From assembly GCA_020975725.1 (NCBI GenBank), contig QXJR01000005.1, forward strand, positions 806,001-870,000: 64,000 nt of DNA, in the 5' to 3' direction. The notes beneath the pieces are model-generated. The model was not told the origin of the DNA and searched no databases. It saw only the letters and a list, made by a program, of their open reading frames with translations. This document shows, in pieces, positions 32,178-44,887 of this stretch; positions within the stretch are counted from its first letter, which is position 1; each line of letters begins with the position of its first letter. The position numbers and the translations under genes were made by a program. The DNA is from Picocystis sp. L7. Lineage: Eukaryota > Chlorophyta > Picocystophyceae > Picocystales > Picocystaceae.

Positions 32178-32493
32178 TGTGGCGCTTGGGCGCCCACCTC
32201 CTTCTCCTATGACGAGCCGGCGGCGTTGGTGGTGGCGTCGGCGTGGGTTCGCGCTCGATCGCTCGTGCGTTCGTGTCGCCGCGGTGCTCGAGACCGTTGG
32301 GCGGAACGTTGTTGTTCTCGTTCCCCTCCATTACATCTCAACTCCCTTGGGGAATCCGCCCGTGGCTAGGCCACGTATTTATCCTGTTTATCACACAAAG
32401 AGCCCTTAGCAGAAAGGGGGACAAACCGGTCCCTATTCGGTTTAGTCCTGGCCCAACATCCGCGCAGGGACATGGCTGAGGAGGACATCCCAG
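32178..32493 (-). repeat. Old partial LTR related to Gypsy element G1
   Basis: About 316 bp similar to the first 335 bp or so of the G1 LTR (33315 onward), starting with the same TGTGGCGC terminus but visibly more diverged. It has no adjoining internal domain, so it is a truncated solo LTR or relic, older than G1. Confidence 0.75.
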
Positions 32494-32517
32494 AGCCCTG
32501 TTCACAGGCTCGATTTC

Positions 32518-32553
32518 GGGCAAGTCGGGCAAGTCGGGCAAGTCGGGCAAGTC
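32518..32553. repeat. 9-bp tandem repeat, four copies
   Basis: Four exact copies of GGGCAAGTC, directly beyond the end of the LTR fragment. Confidence 0.9.
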
Positions 32554-32679
32554 GCCTGTGCATTCATAGGCTATTTTGGGGGACGGGACGAACTTGGTTC
32601 GTGCTTCGAGTATTCGCTACTGATTCGCACGGAACTCTACCCGCACAGGCTCGAAGCATAACCCTAGGAACGTGGATGG

Positions 32680-33314
32680 TTGTTCATCGCGCGCAATTCC
32701 GAGATGGATTGGCTTGAGTTTTGGAGAAGACCTCCCTCGATCGACGTGGAAAAGGCCTTTCAAACCTGGGTCGCAACGAAAGAACGAATGGAGCATCATG
32801 AAGAAGAGGAGAGACGAGAGGCGAAACGGGCAAGGAACGTGCGTATCACGCGCGTGACGGCGAGATTCCTTGCTTGTGCTCAGGTTGCAAACGTAGCCTT
32901 ACATGTGCTCGTCTTGCCCAATGCGGTGCGAATGGAGGGGGAGCGGGAATTTTGGAAAAGGGATAGGAGATAGAACAACTTCAGCGTGTTGTTCGATGAT
33001 AGGACGACCGACGAAACGTTTAAACGCCTCATGCGTAAGACACGGGCCAGTTTCGCGAAGCTGTTGGGTTACGTGGAGTCCGACTTGGTGCCTTCACCTT
33101 ATGCAAGAGGTGATTTCATGTCCCCCTGCAGAACTTTATGCCTCACCATACTGAGGTTGGCGCATGGCACTAGCTTTTTGGAGTTGAGCTAGACATTTGC
33201 GATTGGAATCTCTACTGCCCACAAATGCTATGCACGTGGGATCCAAGCCATTGTAAAGTTGGAGAGGCACTTTATTTGCCCTCCATTAACTGCAGATGAT
33301 GTCAAGGCTTGCAT
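32680..33314 (+). pseudogene. Harbinger-type transposase N-terminal fragment (H5), cut by Gypsy G1
   Basis: A single frame from the ATG at 32680 reads through to the G1 LTR. It carries an N-terminal charged region, then the helix-turn-helix-like part of a PIF/Harbinger transposase (TDETFKRLMRKTRASFAKLL, LCLTILRLAHGTSFLELS, TFAIGISTAHKCYARGIQAI). Two in-frame TAG codons interrupt it, at 32971-32973 and 33190-33192. The catalytic DDE part is absent: the G1 LTR begins at 33315, and nothing on the far side of G1 continues this gene. It differs from H1/H2 and so represents another Harbinger subfamily. Confidence 0.65.
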
Positions 33315-34077
33315 TGTGGCGCTTGCACGCCCACCTCCTTTTCCTGTGGCGCGAAGACGACGAGGGTGGTGGCGTCGGCGTGCGTTCGCGCTCGTTCGCT
33401 CGTGCGTTTGCATCGCCGCGGTGCTCGAGACCGTTGGGCGGAACGTTGAGGAACGTTGTTGTGTTCTCGTTCCCCTCCGCCGCAATTAATATTACATCTT
33501 AACTCCATTGGGGAATCCGCCCGCGGCTAAGCCACGTATTTATCCGGTTCATCGGCCACAGAGCCCTTATTAGAAAGGGGGACAAACCGGTCCCTATTCG
33601 GGTTAGTCCTGGCCCTGCATCCGCCCAGGGACATGGCTGAGGAGGACGTCCCAGTGAGGGGAAGGCAAGGGCCTTCCTTGGGCATCCGAGAATATTCCCT
33701 CATGCCTCCCTAATACCTCCTGGTAGGTAGCGAGATGCTGCAAGCGAGGGAACCAGGGAGCCTTTGACCAATGCGGAGTGATCATGGTCACAAGGGCTCT
33801 AGGTTCGGCCTCCAGCTTGCCTATCACGGAGTCAATGAGGCAACAGGGTGGGTGTGCCCATAGGTTGCCAAGACTAGCCCATTCTTGGGCGAGAGCATTG
33901 GTCTCCCGTGTAAAGAAGGCCGGACATTGGGCATTGTTTGGCGAGGCAAACAAGTCCCAAGTGAATGGCCCGAATATAATTGAGAACCTCTCAAAAGCCT
34001 CACGATTGAGTGCATATTCCTCATCGTCGAAGGACAACCTCGGCAAGACAGGTGTCGCGAGAGGGCTGGGCGCAACA
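33315..34077 (-). repeat. G1 3' LTR (763 bp)
   Basis: TGTGGCGC...GCGCAACA in plus orientation, with near-inverted termini. Pairs with 41434-42196, with only about four differences. An AT-rich TATA-like block (ACGTATTTATCC in plus orientation) lies inside. Confidence 0.92.
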
Positions 34078-34487
34078 CCCTCCCGGACCACCATTAAGCG
34101 CAACTCAGCCCGATCGTCGAGTGGCTCGGGCGAGACGAGGGAAGCTTGGCCGTACACGGCCGCCACAGGATCAAATAGGATCGTGTGTGCGTCATCGGGA
34201 CGGTAGGAGGAAGTAGTCCCGTCCGTCCACCGGATGACGTAAGCAGCGGGAGAAGATTTCGCCGCTTTTCGAAAGCGTTCCACAAGGCCAGTCCAAAACT
34301 CTAGGCGAGTTGAGCCGTCCATGAGCTCGAGCAAGAACCTTGCTTGCACGACTTGCCCAACCAAGTTCGTACTTGGCGGTTTCGCAAAGCGCGGTTTCCT
34401 TAGGCTAGTGTATGGCAGAGCGTACGGCCACGTATCCTTTCGGATGGGCCTCTTCTGGTGATAAAATTTGGACTTGTAGCGAGACAC
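33603..34487 (-). other. G1 C-terminal ORF with a DIRS-type DLFA...N module, overlapping the LTR
   Basis: This 294-codon frame has two parts. The first (about 1-130) matches in style the C-terminal end of the G2/G3 polyproteins (an RWTDGTTSSY...DPVAAVYG pattern against DGKVEHY...DPVAAIYD). The second (about 160-290) contains WDLFASPNNAQCPAFFTRE, then HPPCCLIDSVIGKL and TPHWSKAPWFPRL. That block resembles the end of the RNase H region of DIRS-type retroelements (DLFAS.EN...FF, FPP..LI, APHWP..PW). Its second part lies inside the 3' LTR, so the 5' LTR (41722-42165) carries a second copy. Function unknown. Confidence 0.7.
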
Positions 34488-37400
34488 GCGACTCTTGTTA
34501 CTTGCGGTGATGCCTTGCTCGGGGAAATGCCCGAGGAGTTCCTCGATCTCACAAACGTGGTCGATGAGATCCGACGTTTCCTCTACGAACCCGCGATGTT
34601 CGTGAAGAGGGGCATCGGCGCTACAAGCAAATTGGACATAGTACCTAGGTGGAAAAGTGGTCCAATCACGTATGTAGAAGCGCTCTACCTAGAAACGAGT
34701 TTCCTCTGATCCATTTGGGAGAGGAACCGTTTGAGGTTCAGGAGGAAGTTCGCGATGGGGGAACTTTGAATGGTCGCTCTCATGCCAGGGATGCAGTCGT
34801 TCGATATTGACTGTGGCGGAATGTCGAGTGCCGTCGGGTAGAACCAAGCGGTAAGCTCCCTTTGGTAACAACTCCCCAATGGTGTACGGCCCTACAAAGT
34901 AGCTCTCGAGCTTTCCTTTGTCCCTCAAGGACTTCATACTGCGTTGCAGTTTGACTTTATCCCCGACACGAAAGCGTCGAACCTACCTTTGGCGGTTCAA
35001 TCTATCTTCAACTTGTTTTTGATAGAGGGCGTGTCGTTTTTGCACTTGAGCATAAAGCTCTCGGCGAGCATCAAACAACGAATGGAGTCGCTTGCACCCA
35101 GGGTCCGCATTCTCCCTTAGGAGGGAATATGTCCACGGCAAACTGGCGTTTGTACCGAAGAGAACGTAATGAGGAGAGTATCCACTAACTCTAAGCACCG
35201 ATGTGTTGTAGGAGAAGGACGCTGTTTGAAGCAGCTCGTCCCACTCTACATCTGGCCGTGATGTTGCCAATGCCCGAAGGGTGGATAAAAGGGTGCGGTG
35301 CTGCACCTCCACTCCTCCTTGTGTCTGGCTATGGTAAGGCGCGCCGCTTTTATGCTTGGCCCCGAGCTCGATCAGGAATGGATCAAAGAGCTCGCGAAAT
35401 CGGGGCCCGTTGTCGGTGAGGACAACTCGCGGACTTCCGAACTGATGGATTACTCGGTCCATGAGCACCTTGGCAACGTCGTGGGTTGTCCAATCAGTGT
35501 GCATCGGGAAGTAGAGAGCGTACTTGGAAAACCGGCATGTGACGGTTAGTACCGCGTTGTGACCTCTCGAAGTGGCGGGAAGCCCGGCAACTTCGTCTAG
35601 CGCAATCGTATGGAAAGGGTAGGGGAAGATCTCTTGCATGTGGACGAGATGCTTCGCGGGTCGGTTGCTCGGCTTGAGGAGCCGGCAACGAGGACAAGTA
35701 CGGACAAATTCGATAATGTACGACTTCATACCTTGCCAAACAAAATGTTGTCGGCATTGCTCATAGGTGCGTTGAGCGCCAAAGTGGGCATCTGCGTGGA
35801 CACGGTCCACAAGTCGTTGTCGCACGGCAACATCATTCGGCACCACCAGGCAAACACGATCCGTCTCGGGATCGATGCGCCACACGAGGTTGTCACGAAC
35901 TTCGTGCTTCTTCGGTGGTGAAGGTACAAGAGCCTGGTAAGCTTTGTCTTTCTCACCTGCTCGTTGCACCAATGTATACAAATCTTCCTCCTGGGGGTCA
36001 ACCGATGGAATCTCAAGGGAACCACCCATAGCTCGAAGAGCTGGCCCGGGAGGCGGTTCAACGAGTGCTGGGATGGTGAGCAAAGGCATCGGCCGCCGGA
36101 GGAGGTCTGCTAAGGTGATCAGCCTGAGATCAGTACCTGGGTTGACTTGCAACGTGGTGGGCACGGTGAGACCGGACGCAAGCCTATAGGACTTGGTAGC
36201 ACGGGCGCAAGTTCCATTATACGCGGCCGAATGAATCACATGGGTAGAGGCAGGCAACCTACTAAGGAGTCGGTCGCAAGCGGGAAGGTCAAGGTGCTTG
36301 TTATCAGCGAGGAGCACTACGTGAGCCTGCGGGAGCCGCTTGCGGTTGGCTACCTCCGCAAGGGATGTTGTCTCGAAGCGGAGGGGACGGCTTGTACGCC
36401 ATCGAACGGGGGCCTTAAGGCGTGCCCGATCATATTGCAGCATCCAACGTTCGCGAGCAGCTTTCGATCGAAAGGTACCAATGACCGCTAGATCGAGGGA
36501 GAGCATAGGCTCGATCAACAAGATCTCTTCCAAGGAGGGAATCAAGTCTTCCGCGGGTGACCCAACATGGAGGACACGAAAGACTTGGCCCCTGTCCCAA
36601 TCGGTGCGACTGAGAGCGTCCGCTCCAGGGTTGGCGACGCCTTGACGGTACTGGACCTCGAAAGGGGTAAACTCAACCAAGGCGTCTAGCCAGCGGATCT
36701 CCCGAGAGGAGAGTTGATCAACATCCTTCGTTTGCAAGTATTTGGACGCAGTGTTGTCGGTTAAGACAGTGAAAGAGCGTCATTGCAGAAGATGCTTCCA
36801 CTTGACGAGACTTTGCAAAATAGCAAGAGTCTCTTGCTCAGGTGTGGAGTAGTTGCGTTGGGCATCATTGAATTTTCACCCATAGTAAGCAACCGGATGC
36901 CACTTGCCATCCTCATGTAGTTGAGAAAGGATCGCGCCGGTAGCGATCTTACTAGCATCCGTCTCTACGCGCGTCTCTCTGTTCGGATCGTATTGGATGA
37001 GGACGGGCTCTTGAACTAGAGCAGCCTTGAGGCGCTGGAACGCGTCCTCTTGAACCTCAGTCCAGGAGCCAACGAAGTCTCCTTTAAACGCCTTTCCATT
37101 GATGTCCGAAAGAGGAGCAGCGAGAGTGGGGAAGTCCTTAATGAAGGAGGAGTAGTAATTGCACAAGCCTAAGAAGCTTTGATTCTCCTTGATGCTAGTT
37201 GGCCGGGGAAAGTTCTCAATTTTCTCCACGAGACGCTTTTGCATCATCACTCGGCCATGGCCAATATGGAATCCGGCGTAGTCGAGGGCTTTCTTAAAGA
37301 GCGCCGTTTTCTCCTTGGCGAGCACGATATGCTCAGCCTTGCAGCGTTGGAAGAAAGCCTCGAGGTGATCCAAGTGATCAGCCTCTGACCCAGAGTGGAT

Positions 37401-40400
37401 GAGGATATCATCCATGTACGCCTTGGTGTTCGTCAAGGGCGACACGATGCGGTTCATCATGCGCTGGAAGATAGAGGGGGCGTTTGCCAGGCCCATCGGC
37501 ATGACACGCCAAACGAATTGACCAAACGGCGCCACGCATGCTGTTTTGTATTGATCCTCGGGGGCCACAAGCATATTGTAAAACCCGTCTTTCACGTCAA
37601 AGGACGAGAAGAACTTCGAGGTGCTCAAGTCTAGGAGCAAGTCATCGATCAAAGGAAGAGGATATTTGTCCTTGATCGTGAGGTTGTTCAGCATGCGGTA
37701 ATCAAAGACAATACGGTATCGCCCATCCTTCTTCGGTATGAGGAGTACCGGGGCTCCAAATGGCGATCCGGGCGAATGCGCCATCTTGCCGTCTTTGAGT
37801 AACTGGTCGATGAGCTCTCGACATGCCTTGGTCTTCTCCGGGGAGAGACGGATAGGTGGCCGACTTTTGGGACCGTCTTTTGCGACGTCCAAGGGTATGC
37901 GACACACCTCTCCCGACACTCGTTCGGGAGGCAAGGCAAAGCTTTCCTCTTTGCCTCGGAAGACCGATGCATATTTATGGAGGAGCTTGTCGAGCCGTTT
38001 CTTGCCTTGGGAGGTGAGAGAGTGATCTTCGGAGGGAGTAAGGCTAGCTCTCCTTTCTCCGAGATCGTCCTCCTCATGTTCCAAGTCGGGTAGACGTTGG
38101 ATGAGCACGAAAAGGCTACCTTCACGAGCCTTGCGGCTGGAACGTAGGATTTGGGCGGCTTCTTGCATAGAGCAGAATGCATCCATCCCATGCTTCGAGG
38201 CGAAGTTCGAATCGCCGCGAAGCTCATGCTTTCTCCCTTGATGGCGAAACGTCAGAACGTTCCTTGGGAACTCTAAGCTCGCGTGGAACGAGACCAGGAA
38301 GTCCATCCCCAACACCACGTCATAAGTATTGAGGGGACACACCGCAAAAGGCCTCTCGACCTTCTCCTTATCGATGGTGAAGGTCAAGCTCACGACCGGT
38401 GCCTTGTGCAACGTCTCACCAACGCCTAAGCGGTACGTCAGATTTTCTCGCTTGGGGGTGGATGTACGACCACTTGGGTCGGCTTGGCACACACGATCGT
38501 GGAAGCGACAGCTTATGAAGTTGTGGGTAGCACCCGTATCAACAAAGGCTTTTGCCGATAACCCTGCTATGGAAAGCATCACGACCATGCTCGTGCATAG
38601 TCCCGAGCTAAACTCACATAGCGTACCGATGGTAGACGGGAGGTTCGCGCTCAACGGAGTCGAGTGAAGGAGAGAGTGAAACTCTCCCGGACTTAGTGGG
38701 AACTCTGGGGGTGCGTCCACCTTGGGAGTTTCCACCGGGACCGAAGTGTGCAATGGAGGAGGGCAAGGATAGCGGTTTTCACAAGCACAATTATCCAAAG
38801 TCCTATTACATAGTGCACACTTGGGTGCTTCACGATATGTCGCACGGCAAGGGGGACTTACATGCGTCCTTTTCCTTTGCCTTGGCACGGACATAGTGAG
38901 CAACTCACCGTAAGTCATCAGGTTCGAGTTGTCGAGGGCCTCGTGGGTCTCCTCGGAAACTTCGCTGCTCCACAACCTACTTTTTTGTGCGGAGGTGCCT
39001 CGGCGGGTTTTCTTCTTGCCGCCGGGCTTGAAAGCTCGCTGATGCGGCGCCAGCGGAGCTTGAGGAGGCGCTCCTTGGGGCCTTGTCCAACCTTGAGCGG
39101 CTTGGAGCTGCCCGAAGGTCAATGCCGAGGCTGGGATTTGCACCATGGCCTCCTGTGGCAACCCTTGGGGAGCCGGGGACGGAGCGTAACGAGGTTGGCC
39201 GCTTCTTGACCCTGCCATTCGCGCATAGGTGGGACCCTTTGTGAGGGGTGGCATGAGAGGAGATTTTCCTTTGCCTTTACCACCTCCCTAATGCCCTTGG
39301 GGCTCGGAGGGGAGTTGCCCTTCGAAATGTTTCACCTCTCGGAGAAGTTGTTCCCCATTGACAATCTCCTGTCCCATTCTCTGAGCGTGACGGATATGAT
39401 TGTCGAGGAGCCTCCCCAACTGTGGTCGGAGTTTGGCTCGAAACATAATCAAGAAGAATTGCTCCCAGAACCTCCTTTGGCCATCCGGGGTGCGCAAGGC
39501 ACGGAGGAATGGATCGGTGGATTCCATGCCCCCTTCAACTTCCTTGCGCATGCGCAAGTAGAAGTCCTCCGCACTCTCGCCTTGGCGTTGGTAGCCGCGG
39601 CGAGCTCAAGGACACACTCCCATCCGACATCGTCAGGGTAGTAGTGTCGTCGCAACACACTTGAAAATTGTTTCCAAGTGGTTGGCGGATGGGCTTGAGT
39701 GGCCAATTTATAGAACCTTTGTGCGCTCCCTATGAGGTAGCGTGCGGCAAGCGCAACTTGCGCTTCTTCCTTGTCCGAATGACCGGAGGTGAAGTCTCGG
39801 ACCGATTGAAGCCAATCCCTCAAGGAATGGCGGTCGAGTTTCGTACCGTCAAAGGTCGGAGGCAAGGGGAGTGTGGCGCGCGTGATCCTTTCGGGATCAA
39901 GGGCGGTCGCCGTAAGGGGGCGCATCTCGTGCGGCTCCTCCACCACTCCAGCACGAACCAAGGCACGTTCAATGAACTTGTCGCGTGGTCCTTGGCTGTC
40001 CTCGTGGAGAGGATCTACCAAAAGATCGAGCGCCGATTCTTGGAATGCCGATCGAGCCAACTGAGTCAAGGACCCTTTCGGTTGCGACTCTCGTAGGAAG
40101 TCGAACAAGTCCATCGCACTGTTGAATAGCTTATGAGCCTCGGCTGGAGAGAGCGCGGCCATGCTACGCAAGCTCTCGCTTCGGTCTCTTACAAAGCCCG
40201 CAATCTCACGTTGCCGCTCAAGCTCAATGCGTTCCCGCTCTTTCTCGATGGCCACCTCACGGTAGGCGAGCTCGTGTTCACAAAGCTTTTCGAGTCGGGC
40301 GAGGTCTTGCATCATGTGGGTGCGAGACCTCTGGATGGAGTGTTTCTTCTCTTCGGAGGTAGCAGTAGGTGCTCTCCGGGCGAGCAAACGGCACTCGCGG

Positions 40401-41433
40401 GAGTAGGAGTTTTTCAACTCCTTGACGGCTTGAAGCTCGTCGTCGGTGAGTCGACGTGGGTCGGCTCCCCACTCCATGATCCAAACGGGTAGAGGCCGAT
40501 TCACGTAGAGGAGTGTCTCCTCCACGTGTGGATCCTGCAAGTCCTTCAGAGGACCTTGCTTGGCTCGGGCGTCCCCTTCGTCGGAGAGAAGATTCTCGAG
40601 GTAGATGGGCCTTAGGCTCTCATCCTCACTCTCATCCATGGACTTGGTCCCTGATCCCTCGGCCGGGGGCAAAGCCTCTCTCGCTCGGTTTGCCCTGGCT
40701 CGGGGCTTGCCGGGATCGGTAGCCAATGGGGCTGCCCCAACAGGGGATCCGGCCAACGGTGAGCCCCCAACAGGGGCGTCTGCCTGGAGCGAGCTCCCAG
40801 ATCCTGCTTCGGCCAATGGCGAGCCAGGATGGGGGGCATCAGCCAATCGGATCGTTCGATCAACGTCGCCGCGCGCGCGCGCGCGATGGAGCGCGCATGA
40901 TCGGCACGATCGGTGCGACCGACGGGCCGATCGGCGCGTGCGACGGGTCGAACAGTAGCCTCGGAGGCACGGCGCAGTTTCCATGCGTCCGAGGAGGCCA
41001 GATCGGCTTTCGCAGCCGATCTTTTGGCCTTCTTCCCACGGTGCTCGAGGGTTTCGAAACCCTCGAGCGCACCGTCGTCCGGAGACGCCATGGCCAAGGC
41101 CGTGGGGGTGCGAACGGGTTGAATAGCCTCTCGACCACCTCCAGAAGCACGAGGCTTCTTCTGCTGGGAGGTAGGAGCGGCGAGCGCGGCTTTCGAAGCC
41201 GTTTCTCGCTCTTTTTCGTTCGCCTCCTCCACGAAACCCTCGCGAGCGGTTCGTGGAGGCACAGCGCCTCTCTCCGGGCGCGCGCGAGATCGCTCGGCGT
41301 CGGCATTGCCGACAGCCACCACCGCAGGAGCGGCGAGGGGACGTTGGCCGTCGGCGATGCCGACACGTCCCTCGCTTTTTCCTTTTTTCTTCGCCATTGC
41401 CTCGCCACTCGCGGGCGGAAGCTCGTTGAACGG

Positions 41434-42196
41434 TGTGGCGCTCGCACGCCCACCTCCTTTTCCTGTGGCGCGAAGACGACGAGGGTGGTGGCGTCGGCGT
41501 GCGTTCGCGCTCGTTCGCTCGTGCGTTTGCATCGCCGCGGTGCTCGAGACCGTTGGGCGGAACGTTGAGGAACGTTGTTGTGTTCTCGTTCCCCTCCGCC
41601 GCAATGAACATTACATCTTAACTCCATTGGGGAATCCGCCCGCGGCTAAGCCACGTATTTATCCGGTTCATCGGCCACAGAGCCCTTATTAGAAAGGGGG
41701 ACAAACCGGTCCCTATTCGGGTTAGTCCTGACCCTGCATCCGCCCAGGGACATGGCTGAGGAGGACGTCCCAGTGAGGGGAAGGCAAGGGCCTTCCTTGG
41801 GCATCCGAGAATATTCCCTCATGCCTCCCTAATACCTCCTGGTAGGTAGCGAGATGCTGCAAGCGAGGGAACCAGGGAGCCTTTGACCAATGCGGAGTGA
41901 TCATGGTCACAAGGGCTCTAGGTTCGGCCTCCAGCTTGCCTATCACGGAGTCAATGAGGCAACAGGGTGGGTGTGCCCATAGGTTGCCAAGACTAGCCCA
42001 TTCTTGGGCGAGAGCATTGGTCTCCCGTGTAAAGAAGGCCGGACATTGGGCATTGTTTGGCGAGGCAAACAAGTCCCAAGTGAATGGCCCGAATATAATT
42101 GAGAACCTCTCAAAAGCCTCACGATTGAGTGCATATTCCTCATCGTCGAAGGACAACCTCGGCAAGACAGGTGTCGCGAGAGGGCTGGGCGCAACA
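41434..42196 (-). repeat. G1 5' LTR (763 bp)
   Basis: Same length and termini as 33315-34077. Its inner edge at 41434 adjoins gag. No canonical tRNA primer-binding site is obvious. Its outer edge at 42196 cuts the G4 element. Confidence 0.92.
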
Positions 42197-44353
42197 AACC
42201 CAGGATCATATCAAACTTCTTTGGTAGATCCATAGGTATTACTTTTATATTTATATGAATCTGTTTTTCCAACGGCAGATCAAACGGAGCAAGAGAAACT
42301 GAAATCTGCAAAAGTTCGTTGGACGTGTGCGCCTGGCCGTTGGCGAACACGCTTCGCACAAAGTGCGCTTTGCTGGCAAGGGTACCTAAAGCACTGAATT
42401 CTTTGTGAATATAGGAACACCCTGCACCGGTGTTCCACAATGTTCTCAACTCTGTACCTTCAACATAGGAAGGCCTGATAAAGGCCAACCCTCCAGATTG
42501 TGCCAAATTCACCACAATCCGTGGACAGAGGGATGCTGGGGGGTTCTCCCCAGCCCCAATTGTCAAATCACTCAACTCAAACGCGGACCGCTCCCTCGCA
42601 TAGTCCACGTGGTAATTACTGATATCTGAAACTTTTTCATCGGAACGTGCGCCATACACGGCTGCATTAAGGGGTATATCTTCAGCCCAATTTCCAGTTT
42701 CCTCAATGAGGTGAGACCCAGCAGGACTTACCTGGATGGTGGAGGCATGAACTGGATCCTTGCCCTCACACTTGCTCAAAGGGGAATCTGTTTCTATGCC
42801 CGCCGGGGTATCCCGTTGCCGGGGGCCTGGCCGTTTCCCGTTTCTGAACTCCTTCCCTTGTTGAGACAGTTGTTCGCAACATGATCGGGGCTTAAGCAAC
42901 GGAAGATAAGGCACAATCCCAACTGCTTACACCGCTCGATCGCCTTTGGCGTTGGTTTTTTTCCTATCCATTCAGCCTAGAACTTTTCTTGTTCGTTCGT
43001 GAGACGGTGCGACAACGCCGGCACAGCCGCTACCATCGACGGTCGCTCCATTTTTTGGGGGACGGCTTTCACCTTACGCAGTTGACGCTGATCGTCGCGT
43101 TCCCGCGCTTCCTTTTGGCGCGCGTAGCGCTCCTCACGATACTCCAAAAGCTCCAACCACTCCTCCGTAGTTTCCAACGGCCGCTCATTTCCATCGAGCT
43201 TGTCCACCTCCAACTTCACACGAAGTTGGTCACGGATTCCAATCCATACGCTACCGCGCAACTTCAATAACACCATCTCCTCACTCACATGGGGAATGAG
43301 TTTACCATCTCCCAAATTCACCTTCCTTTGTAACTCCTCAAGGTGGAGTAGGAAGTGGCGGACCGTCATGTCCCGCTTTTGGTAAGCCCTCTCGAATTCT
43401 TTGTATGCGGCCTCGGATGAAGGACGGATACGGTGAAGCTGAACCAATAATGTTTTGAATGCTCCAAAATCTAGGGGAAGTGTCCCCTTCTCATAAAGAG
43501 AATCGAGGACGGCGCACTTGGGTCCTTGGATCATGTCAAGGAGGTCCACCACGCACTCCGATTCCTCCAAATCTGGTTGGCGGGCCTTGCGCCTTCCAAA
43601 CCACCTTGTAACACTACCCCACCAAGCCTCAAAAGCCTCGGACAACGCGTCTTCCCCCATGTTATGGAAGGAAAAGCCCTTGGGCCGCACGATCGTCTCC
43701 ATGGGTCCACGAGGGATGGACGGCATCGTAATGGCTTGAGTGGAAGTTCCATCTTGAACGGAAGAAGATGGATTACTTCTTAACTTCTCCAACTCTTTAC
43801 CTTGTTGGATGAGTTGCACTTTCAATGCCTCCAACTCTTCTTTCAATTCTTCCATCCTTGTCATTCTCTTTTTTTTTCTACTAGTCAAATTTTATCTTTT
43901 GACACAGACCGTTCCAGAACACGGTCTTTATGTCATTTGACGCGTCTTTTGACGCACTTTCCAACGACACCTCAAACGTTCCATTTAAGCTAGTAACGGC
44001 AAAGTTATGCCCCAATGAAATTTCAACGAAAACCTTGGTGACCGGACGTGACGCAACAACCACGGACGCGTCCGCAAAGCTTAAAACGCACGCGTACGTT
44101 CTCTCTCCGTGCGTGGTAGTCCTTTTTACTGTTAGGAGCAAAGCTCTTTGCTCCCGAACTCCGTCGGTACGGAGGAAGTTGCCTCGGAGGTTGAGGAGGC
44201 GCTTGGGAGGCGGCTCTACCTTCGAGGTCAAGATCAACTTAATTACAAGGTGTGAGAGATAGAGGTTAAGTACTCCTCTCCATAGAGGAGTAACTATCCA
44301 TTGAAGGGGGTCAATGGGTGAGGAATCAAGGGGGGATGGCTAGGTTCCTAACA
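42197..44353 (-). mobile_element. 5' part of Gypsy-like LTR element G4 (LTR, gag, protease), cut by G1
   Basis: From the outer end inward on minus: a 224-bp LTR (44353-44130, TGTTAGGAA...TCCTAACA), a leader, a gag gene (about 43888-42977) with a coiled-coil start and a retrotransposon-gag-type helical core (FEAWWGSVTRWFG...), then a protease-like domain (about 42700-42250, WNTGAGCSYI). The rest is missing because the G1 LTR starts at 42196. It is broken, with a few breaks besides the truncation. The outer LTR edge sits inside the H3 transposase gene. A second LTR of this family begins at 63848. Confidence 0.75.
44130..44353 (-). repeat. G4 5' LTR (224 bp)
   Basis: On plus it starts TGTTAGGAGC and ends GGTTCCTAACA, with inverted 8-bp termini. 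An inverted copy of its outer 150 bp or so is at 63848-64000. Confidence 0.75.
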
Positions 44354-44551
44354 CCATTCATCACGGACAAGACCAGAAAGATGACCGGTTCGCGCGCCAC
44401 GGGGAAAGAAGACTGCGTTGTTGCATTGTTGACTAACTTTTACACCTGTGCGTACGATGGCGTTGCCAATAGGTACTTCAATGTTCGTCCTCCCACCATG
44501 CAAGAATACAGAGCGAGGTTCACAAGGACTAGTGGCCTGGTTGGTTCGTGA
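44354..44551 (+). pseudogene. H3 Harbinger transposase, C-terminal fragment
   Basis: About 65 residues (FITDKTRKMTGSRATGKED, then VALLTNFYTCAYDGVANRYF and RPPTMQEYRARF) match the last 65 residues of the H2 transposase. The LTR of G4 ends at 44353, exactly where the frame starts, so G4 inserted into this gene; the N-terminal and catalytic parts are gone from here. Convergent with the Myb-like gene at 44888-45751. Confidence 0.85.
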
Positions 44552-44605
44552 AGGTTGCAAGAAGGCTTCAAGTGAAGAATATGGAGCCAAAACACCAACT
44601 AATTT

Positions 44606-44715
44606 AGCGCCGGTAACAAACCATCAGCAGTACATCAGCAGCAGCAACAACGGCAAACCATCAGCAACAGCAACAACGGCAAACCATCAGCAGGACATCA
44701 GCAGCAACAACCTTT
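44606..44715. repeat. Short tandem repeat in the H3 inter-gene space
   Basis: Two near-exact 26-bp copies of AGCAACAACGGCAAACCATC plus AGCAAC, flanked by further CATCAGCAGCAACAAC-type units. It lies between the convergent transposase and Myb-like genes, the same place as the H1 and H2 minisatellites. Confidence 0.8.
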
Positions 44716-44887
44716 CAACCTCAGATTAGAATTGCTCGGTGTACAGATGTACTACATGTAATATAGATGTGTTTTGCACACTACATAGCACACAGTCTCA
44801 CCTTTGCCATGAGGTAGGTTCTTTACGAGCGAATTTTTGGTGAAAGTAAAGACAGAATGTGATGCATGTTCATTACAAATTTTGTGG

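Larger units (their letters stand above)
33315..42196 (-). mobile_element. Ty3/Gypsy LTR retrotransposon G1 (8.9 kb), young fossil
   Basis: Two 763-bp LTRs (TG...CA) flank gag, protease, reverse transcriptase, RNase H and integrase in Gypsy order, all on minus. Parts, in transcription order: gag about 41400-39290; a Cys-rich knuckle-like segment and aspartic protease (VDTGATHNF) about 38900-38300; reverse transcriptase (YMDDIL) about 37950-37350; RNase H about 37050-36600; an unidentified domain about 36430-36090; zinc-finger (HHCC) and DDE integrase about 35900-35000; a C-terminal ORF reaching into the 3' LTR. The LTRs differ at about four positions, so the insertion is recent. The coding region looks broken in about four places. 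No matching target duplication is seen (TGCAT versus AACCC). Confidence 0.9.
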
